Shown: positions 1 to 6,855, counted from the stretch's first letter. The stretch: DNA of 7,660 nt from Betaproteobacteria bacterium (GCA_009925965.1 RFPW01000098.1:1-7660); one strand, 5' to 3'. Notes: generated by a model not told the origin, from the letters alone. Translations and numbers: made by a program.

Positions 1-781
1 TCGCCTCGACGAGCCCGAAAAACAAGTTGGTTGATGGTGTTGAGGGCCAAAAACCACGTACGTTCGCTGCCAGAATTTCATCCCAGGCCCAATAACCACG
101 GGGCAGCCGAGCTGACTTGGACGCTTCGAGAGCCTTTGGACTCAGCGCATGGAACGAGAGGCCCGACGGCATCATGAGTCCCTTTTGCGATCCCGCGATG
201 CTCACGTCCACGCCCCATGCGTCGTGCTGATAAGGCATCGCCCCCAGGCCCGAAATCGTGTCGACCATTAATAAGGCAGGATGCCCCACGGAATCAATCG
301 CCGCTCGAATCGCCTGGATATCACTGGTGATTCCAGTCGCAGTTTCGTTATGAACACAGGCAACGACGCGGATGGTGTGCGCGCTGTCGGCCGCAAGGTG
401 TTGCGCAATCTGGGCGGGGTCGATCGCGTGACGCCAGTCCCCGGGAATGAACTCGGGCAGCAGCCCTAAACGTTCAGCGATCTTTTTCCAAAGAATCGCA
501 AAATGCCCCGTCTCGACCATCAACACCCGATCGCCTGGCGAACACGTGTTCACCAAAGCCGCTTCCCAGGCACCGGTCCCTGATGAGGGATAAATGATGA
601 TCGGATGACGGGTCTGGAAGATCCGTTGCATCCCGGCCAGAACCGTCAAACCGAGGGTGGCAAATTCGGGGCCCCGATGGTCGATCACCTGGCGGTTGGT
701 CGCGCGCAAAATGCGGTCAGGAATGGGAGATGGGCCTGGGATTTGCAAAAAATGCCGCCCAGCCGGGTGACGCTCAGACAT
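1..781 (-). CDS. sgaA: Serine-glyoxylate aminotransferase (class V, PLP), C-terminus beyond left edge
   Basis: The gene reads leftwards and runs off the window, leaving the first 260 residues of a family usually near 400. It is a fold-type I PLP enzyme expected in the cytoplasm, transferring the amino group of serine (or alanine) to glyoxylate to give glycine and hydroxypyruvate. Visible family blocks are the N-terminal IPGPSPIPDRILRA (residues 14-27), DHRGPEF (34-40), the phosphate-binding loop SSGTGAWEAALVN (66-78), the ETGHFA block (90-95), VHNETATG (143-150), MVDTISGLG (172-180; Asp174 should contact the pyridine nitrogen), and GSQKGLM (197-203), where Lys200 is the expected Schiff-base lysine. 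The ATG start is supported by a GGAG Shine-Dalgarno 7 nt upstream and by alignment of the N-terminus with the family from memory. It is divergent from the FAD/Fe-S oxidase, which could supply its glyoxylate. Serine-glyoxylate rather than alanine-glyoxylate or 2-aminoethylphosphonate specificity is inferred from overall resemblance and not proven. Confidence 0.88.
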   Translation of the reverse strand, partial: MSERHPAGRHFLQIPGPSPIPDRILRATNRQVIDHRGPEFATLGLTVLAGMQRIFQTRHPIIIYPSSGTGAWEAALVNTCSPGDRVLMVETGHFAILWKKIAERLGLLPEFIPGDWRHAIDPAQIAQHLAADSAHTIRVVACVHNETATGITSDIQAIRAAIDSVGHPALLMVDTISGLGAMPYQHDAWGVDVSIAGSQKGLMMPSGLSFHALSPKALEASKSARLPRGYWAWDEILAANVRGFWPSTPSTNLFFGLVEA

Positions 782-893
782 TCAATTACTCCAAAAATAA
801 AGCCAAACAGAAAACCAAATCGCGGCCAACGAGGTGCCAATCCGGGGCCACCAGCCCTGCACGGGCACAATATGTCGTCAGCCTAACCGATTG
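782..893. other. Divergent intergenic region between aminotransferase and FAD/Fe-S oxidase
   Basis: These 112 bp must hold promoters for both divergent genes. The half next to the aminotransferase (about 781-820) is clearly AT-rich compared with its surroundings, while the half next to the oxidase is GC-rich. I could not find a convincing -35/-10 pair on either strand, nor a strong operator palindrome. An in-frame GTG at 834 could extend the oxidase by 20 residues into this region, but it has no usable Shine-Dalgarno. Confidence 0.5.
789..792 (-). promoter_or_regulatory. Shine-Dalgarno GGAG of the aminotransferase gene
   Basis: GGAG on the minus strand lies 7 nt before the ATG at 781-779. 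This is near-ideal spacing and fixes the aminotransferase start. Confidence 0.7.
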
Positions 894-3800
894 ATGCCCA
901 TGAACGCTCCTCCACCCCGCCGCGTTTTTCTGTCGTCCGTGGTCGACCGCTCGATGGGGCGTGGCGATCTGGCCAAGCATCTCAGGCGGGAACTCGCGGG
1001 CGAAGTACATTTCGATGCGTTCAGTCGGGCGCGCTACGCGACCGATGCGTCGATTTATCAGGTCAGGCCGATTGGGGTTGTTGTCCCGCAGACCGAAGAG
1101 GATTTGACCACCGTTGTTGACATCGCACGCGAGCATCACGTCCCAATCGTAACGCGCGGCGCGGGCACCTCGCAATGCGGCCAAACGGTCGGCGCAGGTC
1201 TCGTGGTCGATTGCAGTAAGTTTCTGCGCAATGTGATCAATCTGGAAACCGAGACGGCCCGCGTCGAGGTACAACCCGGGATCACTTTAGATGCACTGAA
1301 CGCCCGGTTGCGGCCACACGGCCTCTGGTACCCGATCGACATTTCGACCAGCGCGCAAGCCACCCTCGGCGGCATGGCAGGAAACAACTCTTGCGGTAGC
1401 CGTTCACTGGCCTACGGCAACATGGTTCATCACGTTCTCGGAATCGATGCAATTCTGGCCGATGGAACGCATCAATTTTTTGGTGAGTTCGAGCGTGGTG
1501 ATGGTCGGCCCGGCGCGATGCAAATTGGCAGCCAGCGTGTGCGTGAACTCATTACGCGTCTCTACGAGATCGGACATGGCGCGCAGGACGCCATGCGAAG
1601 CCATTGGCCGAGCATTTTGCGTCGTGTTGGCGGCTATAACCTGGATATCCTGGCGACGCTAAACAAGCAGCCATCGATTGCCGAGCGACCTTACTGGACC
1701 CACATTGCAGAGCCCGGATCGCTGAATTTCGCGCAACTCCTGGTGGGTAGCGAAGGGACTTTGGCGGTTTCGCGAAGGCTTCATCTGCATCTGTCTCCGC
1801 TGCCCCAAGCGCGCGTGCTCGGGGTCGTGAATTTCCCGAGTTTCCAGCAGGCGATGCAATGCACCGCCGAAATCGTTCGGCTCGGGCCGACCGCGGTCGA
1901 ACTGGTCGATCGAACCATGATCGACCTTGCACGGGCCAATCCGTCGTTTCGTCCAGTGATTGAAGGGGCGCTGCTGAACAACCAGACGCAGGCCATTCTC
2001 CTGGTTGAATTCGCCGGCGAATCAACTGACCAACAGCTGGCCGCGCTAGGTCGACTCGGTGTCTGCATGAGTGATCTCGGACTGCCTGGATCGGTCGTTG
2101 AGATGCCGGATGAACGCGCCCAAAAAATGTTGTGGGAGGTTCGCAAGGCGGGGCTGAACCTCATGATGTCGATGAAGGGCGACGGAAAGCCCATCTCTTT
2201 TATCGAAGATTGTGCGGTACCCCTGGAGCATCTGGCCGAATACACAGCGGAATTGACCGCATGTTTCGAGCGCCACGGCACGCAAGGGACCTGGTATGCC
2301 CACGCTTCGGTTGGCACCTTGCATGTGCGCCCCATCCTCGATCTGCGTCGTGGCGACAGTGTGAAGATGCGCGCCATCGCCGAGGAAGCCAGCGCATTGG
2401 TACGCCGGTTAAAAGGCGCTTTCAGTGGCGAACATGGAGATGGTCTGGTCCGTACCGAATGGGTTGGCTGGCAATTTGGCCCTGAACTCACCCGCGCATT
2501 TGAGGCCGTCAAGGATGCCTTCGACCCAACGGGGCTACTCAATCCCGGCAAGATTGTCCGGGGATCGAAAATGGACGACGAGTCGCTGTTTCGGGTTGCT
2601 CCTGCCGCAACGCCGCCCCTTGCCTTCAGCCCCAGTCTTGACTGGTCGACATGGAACGTCCGTAACGACCCGTCTATCCCTCGGGACCAATTGCCCGCGG
2701 CCGCTGAACGGTCGGGTGGACGAGTCGACGGCACCGTGCTGCTCACCCCCCCAGGGACAGGCGGCGACCCCACGCTCGGATTCGCGAAGGCGGTCGAGAT
2801 GTGCAACAACAATGGCCATTGCCGAAAGTTTGATGCCGGGACCATGTGCCCGAGTTTCAGGGTCACCCGTGATGAGCAACATCTCACCCGCGGTCGCGCC
2901 AACACGCTACGTCAGGCCCTCGATGGGCACCTTGGTGATGATGCGATGACATCGGAGCACATGGCCCAAACCATGAGCCTGTGTGTGTCGTGCAAGGCCT
3001 GTCGTCGGGAATGCCCGACCGGGGTCGACATGGCGAAGATGAAAATCGAATTTCGCCAGCAGTGGGGCTTACGCCATGGCCTGAGCGTGCGCGATCGGTT
3101 GTTCGCCTTTCTGCCGCATTACGCGGGAACAGTCAGCCGGATTGCACCGCTGGCTACAGCGCTGATTCGCATGCGCAACCACATTCCGCTACTTGCTCGT
3201 CTGACCGAGCGCTGGTTGGGATTGAGCGCTCAAACACCCCTGCCAACGTGGTCAGCACAGCCGTTTAGCACTTCCCATCTGGCCCCGATCGACGCCGCCC
3301 AGAAACCCCAGGTCATTCTGTGGGCCGATACGTTTAACAACCATTTTGATCCAGAGATTCTTGCCGACGCACGGACCGTGTTGGAGGCGACCGGATGCAT
3401 GGTTCAAGTTTCGAAAACCGCTACTGAAACCCGTCCTCTCTGCTGTGGACGCACGTTTCTGGCCGCCGGTCTCGTGGCAGAAGCGCGTGCCGAGGCAGCC
3501 CGAACGCTGCGGGCGCTCGCACCGGCTTTGGAAGCTGGGGCCATTGTGGTCGGCCTCGAGCCGTCTTGTTTGCTAACGCTCCGCGATGAATTTCTGGTCC
3601 ACCGCTGGGATCAGGAAGCCGATGGCGAACGGTTAAGGGCGCTCGCGCAACAGTTGGCGGGCAATGCGCTTTTATTCGAGGAATGGTTGGTTATCCGTCA
3701 AAAGACCGATCCGTTGCCACTGAAGGCACTCCCGCAGACTCGAGCCCTTGTGCACGGTCATTGCCACCAAAAGGCGTTCGGCGCCTTTGATGCGGTCTTA

Positions 3801-4070
3801 GAAGCGTTGCGCCTAATCCCAGACCTGAAGGTCGAGGCGATCACGAGTTCGTGTTGCGGGATGGCCGGGGGATTTGGATATGAACAAGAGCATGCGGGCA
3901 TCTCGCGCGCGATGGCTGAACTGGATCTCTTGCCAGCGGTGCGTGATGCGGCCCCAGACACACTGATTGTGGCTGATGGGACGAGTTGCCGTCATCAAAT
4001 TGCGAATGGAACCCCGCGCGAAGCGCTCCATGTGGCGCAGGTGATTGCGCGGGCGCTTGCAAGGTCCTGA
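894..4070 (+). CDS. FAD-linked 2-hydroxyacid oxidase/dehydrogenase fused to Fe-S and CCG domains
   Basis: This is a flavoprotein of about 1058 aa that joins a GlcD/D-LDH-like half to a GlcF-like half, the architecture of the YdiJ group (about 1000 aa). It should oxidise a D-2-hydroxyacid to the 2-oxoacid and pass electrons through Fe-S clusters toward the respiratory chain. Numbering from ATG 894: a PCMH-type FAD domain with GAGTSQCGQ (89-97) and GGMAGNNSCGSRS (159-171); a FAD-oxidase C-terminal domain with SGEHGDGLVRTEW (His514); a first Fe-S motif with Cys637, Cys643 and Cys652-Pro; a second with Cys697, 700, 703 and 707-Pro; then two CCG modules with Cys850-Cys851-Gly, LEPSC, GHCHQKAFG (Cys957) and Cys987-Cys988-Gly. 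No signal peptide or membrane segment is seen, so it is probably cytoplasmic or peripheral. The start is uncertain: ATG 894 and ATG 900 are both plausible and neither has a clear Shine-Dalgarno; GTG 834 is less likely. Substrate (glycolate, D-lactate, D-2-hydroxyglutarate or another) cannot be read from sequence; the divergent aminotransferase favours a glyoxylate link by inference. Confidence 0.9.
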   Translation: MPMNAPPPRRVFLSSVVDRSMGRGDLAKHLRRELAGEVHFDAFSRARYATDASIYQVRPIGVVVPQTEEDLTTVVDIAREHHVPIVTRGAGTSQCGQTVGAGLVVDCSKFLRNVINLETETARVEVQPGITLDALNARLRPHGLWYPIDISTSAQATLGGMAGNNSCGSRSLAYGNMVHHVLGIDAILADGTHQFFGEFERGDGRPGAMQIGSQRVRELITRLYEIGHGAQDAMRSHWPSILRRVGGYNLDILATLNKQPSIAERPYWTHIAEPGSLNFAQLLVGSEGTLAVSRRLHLHLSPLPQARVLGVVNFPSFQQAMQCTAEIVRLGPTAVELVDRTMIDLARANPSFRPVIEGALLNNQTQAILLVEFAGESTDQQLAALGRLGVCMSDLGLPGSVVEMPDERAQKMLWEVRKAGLNLMMSMKGDGKPISFIEDCAVPLEHLAEYTAELTACFERHGTQGTWYAHASVGTLHVRPILDLRRGDSVKMRAIAEEASALVRRLKGAFSGEHGDGLVRTEWVGWQFGPELTRAFEAVKDAFDPTGLLNPGKIVRGSKMDDESLFRVAPAATPPLAFSPSLDWSTWNVRNDPSIPRDQLPAAAERSGGRVDGTVLLTPPGTGGDPTLGFAKAVEMCNNNGHCRKFDAGTMCPSFRVTRDEQHLTRGRANTLRQALDGHLGDDAMTSEHMAQTMSLCVSCKACRRECPTGVDMAKMKIEFRQQWGLRHGLSVRDRLFAFLPHYAGTVSRIAPLATALIRMRNHIPLLARLTERWLGLSAQTPLPTWSAQPFSTSHLAPIDAAQKPQVILWADTFNNHFDPEILADARTVLEATGCMVQVSKTATETRPLCCGRTFLAAGLVAEARAEAARTLRALAPALEAGAIVVGLEPSCLLTLRDEFLVHRWDQEADGERLRALAQQLAGNALLFEEWLVIRQKTDPLPLKALPQTRALVHGHCHQKAFGAFDAVLEALRLIPDLKVEAITSSCCGMAGGFGYEQEHAGISRAMAELDLLPAVRDAAPDTLIVADGTSCRHQIANGTPREALHVAQVIARALARS

Positions 4071-4085
4071 AGGCACTTCAGGACC
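4063..4085. terminator. Perfect hairpin between convergent genes, likely bidirectional terminator
   Basis: GGTCCTGAAG, a GCA loop, then CTTCAGGACC form a perfect 10-bp stem. The left arm contains the oxidase stop codon TGA (4068-4070), and the phnE stop lies 11 bp beyond the right arm. Neither side has a good T-tract (CCCAAAG follows on the plus strand, TTGC on the minus), so it may pause or stabilise transcript ends rather than act as a classical intrinsic terminator. Its position in a 25-bp convergent gap fits an end for both transcripts. Confidence 0.6.
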
Positions 4086-4095
4086 CCCAAAGCAC

Positions 4096-4881
4096 TCAGA
4101 TCAAGGTTCTACGGATACGCGCTGACAGAAGGTCCAGAACACTCACCGTCACGACAATCATGATCATGATGGCCATGGTCTGGGCGTACTGAAAACCCCG
4201 GATCACGTCCCACAGCAGCGCACCGATGCCCCCCGCGCCGACGATCCCGACGACTGCAGCCGAGCGGACGTTCGATTCGAACCGGTACAGAGTGTAAGAA
4301 ATCCAGAGCGGCATAACCTGCGGAAGCACTCCAAATACAATTTCGGCCAGCGGCGTGGCACCCGTGGCTCGAATCCCCTCGACCGGATGGGGGTCGATCG
4401 CTTCAACGGCCTCCGAAAAAAGTTTCGCCAGAATGCCGGTGGTGTGAACAAACAGGGCCAACACCCCGGCGAAAGGCCCAAGCCCCACTGCCACCACAAA
4501 CAGGAGCGCAAACACCATTTCATTGATGGCGCGAGTGGCGTCCATGAGGCGGCGCATCGGCTGGTAGACCCAGACCGGCGCGATATTGGCCGAAGACGCC
4601 AACCCACAAGGAACCGCGAGAATGACCGCGAGCGCTGTTCCCCAGAGGGCAATCTCGAGCGTCACGATCATTTCGTGCAGATAAATCCGCCAGTCTCGAA
4701 AGTCAGGCGGAAAAAAATCGCGCAGGTACGTCGCCATGTTGCCGGAGTCGCGCAAGAGCTCGGCCGGGCGCATCTCCCAGCTCAGCCCCAGCAAGGCGCA
4801 AAGAATTGCCCAGCCGATTAACCCGCCCCACTCACGCCGAGGGGGGTTAACCAACGCAGACAATCGAAGCGCCTCGATCAC
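4096..4881 (-). CDS. phnE: Phosphonate ABC transporter permease PhnE
   Basis: This 261-aa inner-membrane protein forms the channel of the PhnCDE importer. Hydrophobic segments appear at about residues 20-36, 71-93, 122-150, 180-196, 207-223 and 233-253. The stretch EGIRATGATPLAEI...LPQV (168-189) is the EAA-type loop that docks on the ATPase, and RFESNVRSAAVVGIVGAGGIG (200-220) is the usual C-terminal signature of the family. The blocks INEMVFALLFVVAVGLGP and ESNVRSA closely match E. coli PhnE as I remember it, and the length is normal. The start is GTG, 3 nt after the phnD stop, with only a loosely spaced AGGG (10 nt) inside the end of phnD, so translational coupling is likely. A single permease gene is present, so the channel is expected to be a homodimer. 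It is last in the operon and ends against the shared hairpin. Confidence 0.92.
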   Translation of the reverse strand: MIEALRLSALVNPPRREWGGLIGWAILCALLGLSWEMRPAELLRDSGNMATYLRDFFPPDFRDWRIYLHEMIVTLEIALWGTALAVILAVPCGLASSANIAPVWVYQPMRRLMDATRAINEMVFALLFVVAVGLGPFAGVLALFVHTTGILAKLFSEAVEAIDPHPVEGIRATGATPLAEIVFGVLPQVMPLWISYTLYRFESNVRSAAVVGIVGAGGIGALLWDVIRGFQYAQTMAIMIMIVVTVSVLDLLSARIRRTLI

Positions 4882-4884
4882 GGC

Positions 4885-5868
4885 TCAACGACCCTGTGTG
4901 GCCAGATCGGCCAGCTTGCGATCAAACTCGGCTAGCTTGGCTGCACGATCACTGTCCGACATTTGCGTGTCATTCTCAACTTTCAAGCGATCTGCGAACA
5001 AGCTGAGCTGGCGAATCGGCACAAGATGGCTGTCATTGGCGGATTTGAATCCCGACATCCCGAGCGTCTTCAGAACGTCCTTTTCACGGGTAACCTCAGC
5101 CCCTTGTTTACCGTAGGCCACAAAAAAGTCGCGCACTTTCTTTTTTGTATCAGCGTCGAGATCCTTGCGCCATACCAGCGGGTCCGCCGGAATCATCGGC
5201 GACGTCCAGATCACCTTAACCTCGTCGTACTTCGCGGGGTTGGTGAGCTTTAGGCGATCCATACTTTCGTTATTGTTGGTGGCAACGTCGACCTGCTTGT
5301 TGGCTGCCGCCAGCAGATTGGCCTCGTGGTTAGCCGATCGGGCGAGTTTGAAATCCCGCTTCGGATCGATTTTGTTCTTCGCGAATGCGTAGTATCCCGG
5401 CACCAAAAAACCCGAGGTCGAATTGGGATCGCCATTACCAAGCGTAAGCGATTTGCTGTTTCGCACCACGTCGTCGAGCGACTTCAATGGGCTGTCTTTA
5501 TGGGTCACCAGGTGCGAGTAATAACCCTCGGCACCGTCCTTGCCAACGGTCGACAGAAACACCTCTCCATTGGAACGATCAACCGCTTCCATGGCAGATT
5601 TGTTGCCGTACCAGGCAACTTGCACTTTGTTAAAGCGCATCGCTTCGATGATGCCGGCATAGTCGGGCGCGAAGAACGCTTCGACTTTGAGCCCGGTCCG
5701 TTTTTGCATGTCCTCAAGTACTGGGGCCCAGGCGGCGCGCAGGTTTTGCGCGGATTCGGTCGAGATGATGCCGAAGGCGACATCGCGAGCCATCGCGGTC
5801 ACGGGGCCAAACAATCCGACTGCCGTTACGAGACCTGCGACAGATTTCAGGAAATGATGACGATTCAT
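4885..5868 (-). CDS. phnD: Phosphonate-binding periplasmic protein PhnD
   Basis: This 327-aa substrate-binding protein captures phosphonates in the periplasm and delivers them to PhnE. It has a Sec signal peptide: basic/polar MNRHHFLKS, a hydrophobic core to about residue 24, and an AMA site with predicted cleavage after residue 27. The mature part carries blocks shared with E. coli PhnD: FGIISTES (32-39), FFAPDYAGI (65-73), RFNKVQVAWYGN (78-89), GNGDPNSTSGFLVPGYY (144-160), NHEANLLA (180-187), KQVDVATNN (191-199) and LVPIRQL (282-288). Tyr70, Tyr87, Ser150-Thr151-Ser152, Glu182 and Asp194 correspond to the phosphonate-binding pocket as I remember it. The resemblance is closer to true PhnD than to phosphite/hypophosphite (PtxB/HtxB) binders, pointing to 2-aminoethylphosphonate-like ligands, by inference. 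ATG start with a strong GGAG 7 nt upstream; it overlaps the phnC stop by 4 bp (ATGA). Confidence 0.94.
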   Translation of the reverse strand: MNRHHFLKSVAGLVTAVGLFGPVTAMARDVAFGIISTESAQNLRAAWAPVLEDMQKRTGLKVEAFFAPDYAGIIEAMRFNKVQVAWYGNKSAMEAVDRSNGEVFLSTVGKDGAEGYYSHLVTHKDSPLKSLDDVVRNSKSLTLGNGDPNSTSGFLVPGYYAFAKNKIDPKRDFKLARSANHEANLLAAANKQVDVATNNNESMDRLKLTNPAKYDEVKVIWTSPMIPADPLVWRKDLDADTKKKVRDFFVAYGKQGAEVTREKDVLKTLGMSGFKSANDSHLVPIRQLSLFADRLKVENDTQMSDSDRAAKLAEFDRKLADLATQGR

Positions 5869-6716
5869 GAAACAACTCCAGGAGGATGAACAAACATGGA
5901 GTCGGTTTGGTTACCCACTCCGACTTCTCTACGAATTTCGAGTTCACTGTGCACCCCGAATTCACTGCCGTACACCTCGGCCAGCAGCGCGGGATCGAGG
6001 TTTTTCGAGGGGCCGTCAAATAGGGTTCGACCCTCACGAAGGGCGATCACCCGCGGACAAAACCGTAGCGCATACTCGACCTGATGAAGGCAGACGACCA
6101 CCGTTACGCCCAGGTCGCGATTGATCTCAGCCAGTAATGCCATCACCCGGCGCGAGGCCTCCGGGTCAAGCGATGCGATCGGTTCATCTGCGAGAACGAT
6201 TCGTGCGCCTTGAACCAAGGCCCGGGCGATCGCTGCCCGTTGCTGTTGCCCACCCGATAAAGTTGATGCGCGCTGCCAGGCCTGCTCCGCAATTCCCACG
6301 CGATCCAGTGCCTTGATCGCCTGCTCGCGCTCGGCAAGATTGAAGCGGCCAAGCAAACCCCGCCAGAGGGGCACTTTGGGCAACAAACCAACCAATACGT
6401 TGGTGGCCACCGGCAATCGCTCCACCAGATTGAATTGTTGAAAAATAAATCCAATATCGGCGCGCCGTTGACGAACCGCAGGATCAAGGCGCCCAGCGCG
6501 TTGCACGGTTTCGCCAAAGACCTCAACCACGGACTCGCTGTGAGTGTCCGCCAGCACCAAGCCGTTGATTTGCCGAAGCAAGGTTGATTTTCCGGAACCT
6601 GACGCTCCGATCAAAGCGACCATCTCGCCGGGCTCGATCGCTAATGAAATCCCATCCACGGCGCGCCGTCCGCCTGGGTAGGTCTTTCGAAGGTTCGAAA
6701 TGCGAATCGCGGCCAA
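5865..6716 (-). CDS. phnC: Phosphonate ABC transporter ATP-binding protein PhnC
   Basis: This 283-aa cytoplasmic ATPase powers the PhnCDE importer. All ABC motifs are intact: Walker A GASGSGKST (37-45), Q-loop Gln93 in FIFQQFNLVERL, signature LSGGQQQRAAIARAL (153-167), Walker B IVLADEP with catalytic Glu178, D-loop SLDP (182-185) and H-loop His211. QQFNLVERL, the long insert with LWRGLLGRF before the signature, and VYGSEF near the end are typical of PhnC. About 30 residues after VYGSEF make it somewhat longer than E. coli PhnC (about 262); this tail carries the phnD ribosome site. The start is a TTG: the codon just before it is TGA in frame, and the next in-frame start (a GTG at about residue 20) would remove the first beta strand, so TTG is essentially forced. 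It is the first gene of phnC-phnD-phnE, transcribed leftwards from the region shared with fdxA. Confidence 0.93.
   Translation of the reverse strand: MAAIRISNLRKTYPGGRRAVDGISLAIEPGEMVALIGASGSGKSTLLRQINGLVLADTHSESVVEVFGETVQRAGRLDPAVRQRRADIGFIFQQFNLVERLPVATNVLVGLLPKVPLWRGLLGRFNLAEREQAIKALDRVGIAEQAWQRASTLSGGQQQRAAIARALVQGARIVLADEPIASLDPEASRRVMALLAEINRDLGVTVVVCLHQVEYALRFCPRVIALREGRTLFDGPSKNLDPALLAEVYGSEFGVHSELEIRREVGVGNQTDSMFVHPPGVVS
5876..5879 (-). promoter_or_regulatory. Shine-Dalgarno GGAG of phnD
   Basis: GGAG lies 7 nt before the phnD ATG and inside the last codons of phnC. It is the best ribosome site in the operon and should favour production of the binding protein over the TTG-started ATPase and GTG-started permease. 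Confidence 0.7.
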
Positions 6717-6750
6717 TCAGGGTCCGGTCGGATGGGTGGATTTGTTGCGG

Positions 6751-6756
6751 ACATTA
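6751..6756 (-). promoter_or_regulatory. Candidate -10 of the phnC promoter
   Basis: TAATGT on the minus strand starts exactly 10 nt after the candidate Pho box, the spacing seen at PhoB-activated promoters that lack a good -35. It keeps the three key positions (TA and final T) of TATAAT. Transcription would start near 6744, giving a leader of about 28 nt. Confidence 0.33.
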
Positions 6757-6766
6757 CGGACTAACT

Positions 6767-6784
6767 GTGACAGTCCGGTGAAGG
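6767..6784 (-). promoter_or_regulatory. Candidate Pho box upstream of phnC
   Basis: The minus strand reads CCTTCAC-CGGA-CTGTCAC, two 7-mers at the 11-bp spacing of a PhoB site (consensus CTGTCAT, 4 bp, CTGTCAC/T). The promoter-proximal half is a full match to the consensus; the distal half matches at about 4 of 7 positions and the linker is not AT-rich. It lies 50 bp upstream of the phnC start, which suits a phosphonate importer induced by phosphate starvation. This was found by eye, and chance is not excluded. Confidence 0.4.
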
Positions 6785-6855
6785 TGCTGAACTACCCACC
6801 GTTTCCGCGGTTAGAATCGGGTTTAGATTCAGTTCCACGAACCCCTCATTGCGCT

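Larger units (their letters stand above)
6717..6855. other. Divergent promoter region between phnC and fdxA
   Basis: This 139-bp region holds the Pho-box candidate for phnC, an 11-bp palindrome ACTGTGACAGT (6764-6774) nested within GGACT...AGTCC arms (6758-6762 and 6772-6776), and a repeated GTCCGGT (6722-6728 and 6773-6779). For fdxA, TAGAAT at 6812-6817 is a 5-of-6 match to a -10 hexamer, but no convincing -35 precedes it, and GAATC/GATTC arms (6815-6819 and 6826-6830 approximately) flank it downstream. No riboswitch or small RNA is recognised. Confidence 0.45.

Noticed and set aside
834..893. GTG start 20 codons upstream for the oxidase
   Set aside because: It has no usable Shine-Dalgarno, the extension has no family resemblance as far as I can tell, and it would use up half the promoter region.
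786..1274. Minus-strand open frame of 162 codons over the start of the oxidase gene
   Set aside because: It lies antisense to the well-supported FAD domain and shows no family motifs, so it is a codon-bias shadow.
1781..2905. Minus-strand open frame of 374 codons
   Set aside because: It is fully antisense to the FAD/Fe-S oxidase; its composition is rich in Ser, Arg and Pro with no recognisable domain, as expected of an antisense shadow in GC-rich DNA.
4157..4170. 14-bp perfect palindrome ATCATGATCATGAT
   Set aside because: It lies inside phnE and is explained by alternating Met and Ile codons in the last membrane segment.
5326..5889. Plus-strand open frame of 187 codons
   Set aside because: It is antisense to phnD, whose coding is certain, and carries no motif or ribosome site.
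6700..6855. Upstream extension of the fdxA reading frame
   Set aside because: FdI-type ferredoxins begin a few residues before the first cysteine, as from ATG 6856; the extension would cover the divergent promoter region and overlap phnC.
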